A stretch of DNA of 7,858 bases from Rubritepida sp. Lineage in GTDB: Bacteria > Pseudomonadota > Alphaproteobacteria > Acetobacterales > Acetobacteraceae. Below the pieces are notes generated by a model, which saw nothing but the letters and a program-made list of their open reading frames with translations, was not told the origin of the DNA and did not search any database. Positions 6,850 to 7,858 of this stretch are shown here, in pieces (position 1 is the first letter of the stretch; every line of letters begins with the position of its first letter). The stretch covers positions 1 through 7,858 of the forward strand of contig JACMRO010000325.1 of assembly GCA_014376425.1 (NCBI GenBank), given 5' to 3'. A program made the translations under genes and the position numbers.

Positions 6850-6879
6850 CGTGTCTCGGGGTTTTTGTAGGCCAGGGTG

Positions 6880-7452
6880 CTAACGCGCGGAAGCCTGGAC
6901 GCCGGCCAGCTTGTGGCGCAGCAGCGAATAGGCGCGGTTGATGTCCTTCAGCCGGTCCTCGGCGCTGCGGTCGCCGCCATTAACGTCGGGGTGGTAGCGC
7001 TTGGCCAGCTCCTTGTAGCGCGACTTCAGCGCCAGGCTATCGGTCGGCCAGCTCAGCTCCAGCAGATCGAGCGCGGCACGCAGCTCGGGCGGAGGTGCTG
7101 CCGGGTCGGGCGCACGGCGGGTGGGCTGGGCGCGGCCGGACAGGACGCCAAACGGGTCACGCAGCAGCTCCGGGTCGAGCCTGCTATGGCCCAGCCGCCC
7201 GAGCGGCCAGGTGGGCCGCTGCCAGCCGGTATCGGAGCGCAGCGAGGCTTCGATCGCCTCCGGCGCCATGCCTTTGTAGAAATCCCAGGACAGGTTGTAC
7301 TCGCGCACATGCTGCAGGCAGAACCAGCGGTATTCGCGCAGCCGGGAGCGATCCTTCGGCGCCCTGTACTCCCCGATCAGTGGGCAGTTCGGGGCCTCGC
7401 AGGGGCGGGTGGGCGCGGCAGGGTCGGGGCGACTTCCCCTCGATCTGGCCAT
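6880..7452 (-). CDS. J-domain (DnaJ-like) protein with N-terminal Cys/His motif
   Basis: The 190-residue protein has a J domain at its C-terminus (about 125-185) with the essential HPD tripeptide at 154-156, preceded by SRYKELAKRY and followed by AEDRLKDINRAYSLL, the normal helix II-loop-helix III pattern. J domains stimulate the ATPase of Hsp70/DnaK. The Gly/Phe region and zinc repeats of true DnaJ are absent. The N-terminal half carries Cys18-x4-Cys23 and Cys45-x2-His48 around RAPK and WFCLQHVREYN, and may bind a metal. This type of protein commonly precedes cobS in alphaproteobacteria, suggesting a role in cobaltochelatase assembly, but that is inference. ATG 7452 is preferred. An in-frame TTG at 7479 would add nine residues and overlap the preceding gene by 20 bp. 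Neither has a strong Shine-Dalgarno sequence. Confidence 0.88.
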   Translation of the reverse strand: MARSRGSRPDPAAPTRPCEAPNCPLIGEYRAPKDRSRLREYRWFCLQHVREYNLSWDFYKGMAPEAIEASLRSDTGWQRPTWPLGRLGHSRLDPELLRDPFGVLSGRAQPTRRAPDPAAPPPELRAALDLLELSWPTDSLALKSRYKELAKRYHPDVNGGDRSAEDRLKDINRAYSLLRHKLAGVQASAR

Positions 7453-7459
7453 TGGCAGT

Positions 7460-7858
7460 TTATGGGGCCGGTACGCCAAGGCGACAACCCGGAAGCAGGG
7501 CGAGAAGCGTGCGCGCCTCTTTTGCCGGTACGCCGGCTGCCGCGGGCGGTGCCGGCCCGGCCACCAGCATCGCGCGGATGGCAGCCGCTAACGCCGCCTC
7601 ATCGGCCGGAAAGTCCAGCTGGTGCGACGCCATGCCGGCCGCCGGGTCGGCCGCCCAGGCCAGCACGCGGCGGCCGGCAGCCAGAGCCGCAGCGAGCGGG
7701 TGCAGCGGCGTGGCACCAAAGGGCAACGCCAGTGCCAGCGCCGCATCGCAGGCGGCGGCATGCAGCGCCACATCATCGCTCGGCAGGCAGGGCAGCAGGG
7801 TGGCGCCGGCCTGCGCCGCGGCGTCGCGCAGCGCCGCCAGCGGGGACGGGCAACGTAG
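7460..7858 (-). CDS. C-terminal part of a probable glycosyltransferase (partial)
   Basis: An open frame enters from the right edge and stops at TAA 7462-7460, giving 132 visible residues; its start lies outside the window. The segment DDVALHAAACDAALALALPF, then GATPLHPLAAALAAGRRVLAW, resembles the C-terminal nucleotide-sugar-binding half of GT-B glycosyltransferases, where an Asp-led helix is followed by a Pro-containing loop, an HP/EA-type helix and a G-R/K-P-V strand. The usual Pro of G-R-P-V is Arg here, and no catalytic residue is visible. Sequence is Ala/Leu-rich, so the family call is tentative. It ends 7 bp before the J-domain start on the same strand and is probably cotranscribed with the cobST group. 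In many alphaproteobacteria a bolA gene occupies this place instead. Confidence 0.5.
   Translation of the reverse strand, partial: LRCPSPLAALRDAAAQAGATLLPCLPSDDVALHAAACDAALALALPFGATPLHPLAAALAAGRRVLAWAADPAAGMASHQLDFPADEAALAAAIRAMLVAGPAPPAAAGVPAKEARTLLALLPGCRLGVPAP

Noticed and set aside
5653..6870. Long plus-strand open frame opposite cobS
   Set aside because: The minus strand encodes CobS with intact Walker motifs; the plus product is a low-information shadow.
6850..6879. Cobalamin riboswitch or promoter in front of cobS
   Set aside because: Only 30 bases lie between the J-domain stop and cobS ATG, far too short for the riboswitch, and no promoter elements are evident.

Overview
This is gene-dense, very G+C-rich DNA that looks like the chromosome of an alphaproteobacterium, plausibly of the Acetobacteraceae/Rhodospirillales type. 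The taxonomic hint comes from base composition, the minus-strand order J-domain protein, cobS, cobT, phytase-like protein (an arrangement I know from alphaproteobacteria), and an N-terminal secretion signal at the left edge of the kind common on solute-binding proteins there. It is inference, not a database result.

Layout, left to right. Positions 1-36 hold the first 12 codons of a minus-strand gene that starts with a secretion signal. A plausible sigma-70 promoter (53-81) then leads into a complete tRNA-Phe(GAA) with encoded CCA (91-166). Only 14-26 bases after the tRNA begins a 689-codon molybdopterin/[4Fe-4S] oxidoreductase (193-2262). A 43-bp gap containing a CtrA-like motif is followed by a small membrane-anchored protein with a histidine-kinase ATPase domain (2306-3064). 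From there to the right edge everything is on the minus strand. In transcription order these are the C-terminal part of a probable glycosyltransferase (7858-7460), a J-domain protein with a Cys/His motif (7452-6880), CobS (6849-5842), CobT (5837-3840) and a secreted phytase-like protein (4011-3046). Spacings are 7 bp, 30 bp, 4 bp and a 172-bp overlap, so they are probably one transcript. The kinase-like gene and the phytase-like gene meet tail to tail and overlap by 19 bp.

How they work together. CobS (AAA+ ATPase) and CobT (VWA/MIDAS subunit) form the ATP-driven part of aerobic cobaltochelatase, which with the large CobN subunit (not in this window) puts cobalt into hydrogenobyrinic acid a,c-diamide on the way to vitamin B12. 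The J-domain protein may assist folding or assembly. The phytase-like and glycosyltransferase genes have no evident link to B12.

I do not see a convincing undescribed system. The points most worth a second look are the histidine-kinase-like protein with no recognisable phospho-acceptor His and a replaced N-box Asn, the long cobT/phytase-like overlap with an atypical CobT tail, and the oxidoreductase gene pressed against the tRNA. There is no stretch over 300 bases without a gene, and I saw no insertion sequence, CRISPR array, riboswitch or clear intrinsic terminator.
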